From positions 1 through 7,701 of the forward strand of contig CALEMV010000016.1 of NCBI GenBank assembly GCA_937910655.1: a stretch of DNA of 7,701 nucleotides. The letters run 5' to 3'. Positions 7,058-7,701 of this stretch are shown here, in pieces. Source of the stretch: an uncultured Solobacterium sp. Lineage in GTDB: Bacteria > Bacillota_I > Bacilli_A > Erysipelotrichales > Erysipelotrichaceae. How positions within the stretch are numbered: the first letter of the stretch is position 1; the number at the start of each line of letters is the position of its first letter. The notes beneath the pieces were generated by a model. That model had not been told where the DNA came from and made no database searches. It was given only the letters and a program-made list of their open reading frames with translations. A program made the translations under genes and the position numbers.

Positions 7058-7701
7058 CAGATTTAATTCCAATTTGGATTGATACTGATACTGGTGTTGA
7101 TGATGCGGTTGCGCTCCTTTGTGCACTTAAGTTAGATAAACTTGCGATTCGTGGTATCTCTGCAGTTGCAGGTAACGTAGAACATGCCAAGACATTTAAA
7201 AACTGTCGTAATGTACTTGCATATGCAGGAAGAGCGGATATCAAAGTATACCCAGGTGCAATTAAGCCGATGTGTGTAGAACTTGATGACGCTTCCGAAG
7301 TGCATGGTAAAGATGGACTTGGTGGTGTTGTGATTCCAGATTCTTCAGCTGTAAAGGAAACAATGCATGCATGGGATGCAATCTATGAGGCTGCGAAAAA
7401 AGAAGGTGGCAAACTACAGATTGTTGCGGTAGGACCTTTGACAAATATCGCAAATGCAATTATCTCTCATCCTGATTTGAAGGATATGATTGAAAGAATT
7501 CTCATTATGGGTGGTGCAGCTGTTGGAGGTAATGCAACAATGGCAGCTGAGTTTAATATCTATGCAGATCCTCATTCTGCAGAAACAGTTATGCAAAGTG
7601 GTATTCCGGTTGTTATGTTTGGTTTAGATGTAACAGTTGATGCCTACCTAGATGGTAAAGATATTCAGGATATTCGTGATTTTAATACGAAGATCAGCAA
7701 A
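7054..7701 (+). CDS. Nucleoside hydrolase (IunH family), second copy, incomplete
   Basis: Second IunH-family hydrolase, open for 216 codons to the window edge; about 100 C-terminal residues, including the expected HDP catalytic segment, are not visible. The ATG overlaps the previous stop (ATGA). AAAGGTGG at about 7040-7047 gives a ribosome binding site. The calcium motif is DTDTGVDDAVA at 10-20 (D12, D16, D17), followed by VHGKDGLGG, VGPLTNIA, LIMGGAA and AEFNIYADPHSA with the conserved glutamate and asparagine of the active site. It is clearly paralogous to the first copy but differs in these motifs (DTGVDD against DPGHDD; HGKDGLGG against HGESGLDG), so it is not a recent duplication and probably has a different substrate range. 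Whether more operon genes follow is outside the window. Confidence 0.9.
   Translation, partial: MTDLIPIWIDTDTGVDDAVALLCALKLDKLAIRGISAVAGNVEHAKTFKNCRNVLAYAGRADIKVYPGAIKPMCVELDDASEVHGKDGLGGVVIPDSSAVKETMHAWDAIYEAAKKEGGKLQIVAVGPLTNIANAIISHPDLKDMIERILIMGGAAVGGNATMAAEFNIYADPHSAETVMQSGIPVVMFGLDVTVDAYLDGKDIQDIRDFNTKISK

Overview
The window looks like a chromosomal purine-nucleoside salvage locus from a low-GC Gram-positive bacterium (Bacillota). Supporting this are the A+T-rich coding DNA, strong AGGAGG-type ribosome binding sites, consensus sigma-A style promoter boxes, a lipoprotein-anchored binding protein and a CcpA-type operator. An Erysipelotrichia- or Clostridia-like host is plausible, but the sequence alone does not settle it.

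Layout. Positions 1-945 (minus strand) hold most of an adenosine deaminase gene whose 3' end lies outside the window. A 138-bp divergent control region (946-1083) separates it from a rightward gene set. That set is: a BMP-family nucleoside-binding lipoprotein (1084-2211); a 231-bp spacer with strong RNA secondary-structure potential (2212-2442); a double-domain ABC ATPase (2443-4002); two membrane permeases (3995-5140 and 5142-6101); and two tandem nucleoside hydrolases (6098-7057, and 7054 to the window end, incomplete). From the ATPase onward, genes overlap by 4-8 bp or are one base apart, so translational coupling is likely. No gene-free stretch exceeds 300 bases.

How the genes work together (inference from families and context). 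The lipoprotein captures nucleosides outside the cell. The ATPase and two permeases import them. The deaminase turns adenosine or deoxyadenosine into inosine or deoxyinosine. The hydrolases release free base and ribose. The base feeds purine salvage and the ribose feeds carbon metabolism. A near-palindromic operator matching the cre consensus lies just downstream of the main promoter and between the divergent genes, which fits carbon-catabolite control or a dedicated LacI-family repressor.

Most of the locus is recognisable and ordinary. The points worth a second look are the regulatory DNA/RNA (operator between divergent promoters, and a long wobble-rich hairpin with an overlapping alternative stem and a G-rich arm between binding-protein and ATPase genes), the Glu-to-Asp change at the expected catalytic position of the deaminase, and the tandem divergent hydrolases. 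I found no evidence of a wholly new system, mobile element, CRISPR array or tRNA/rRNA gene.
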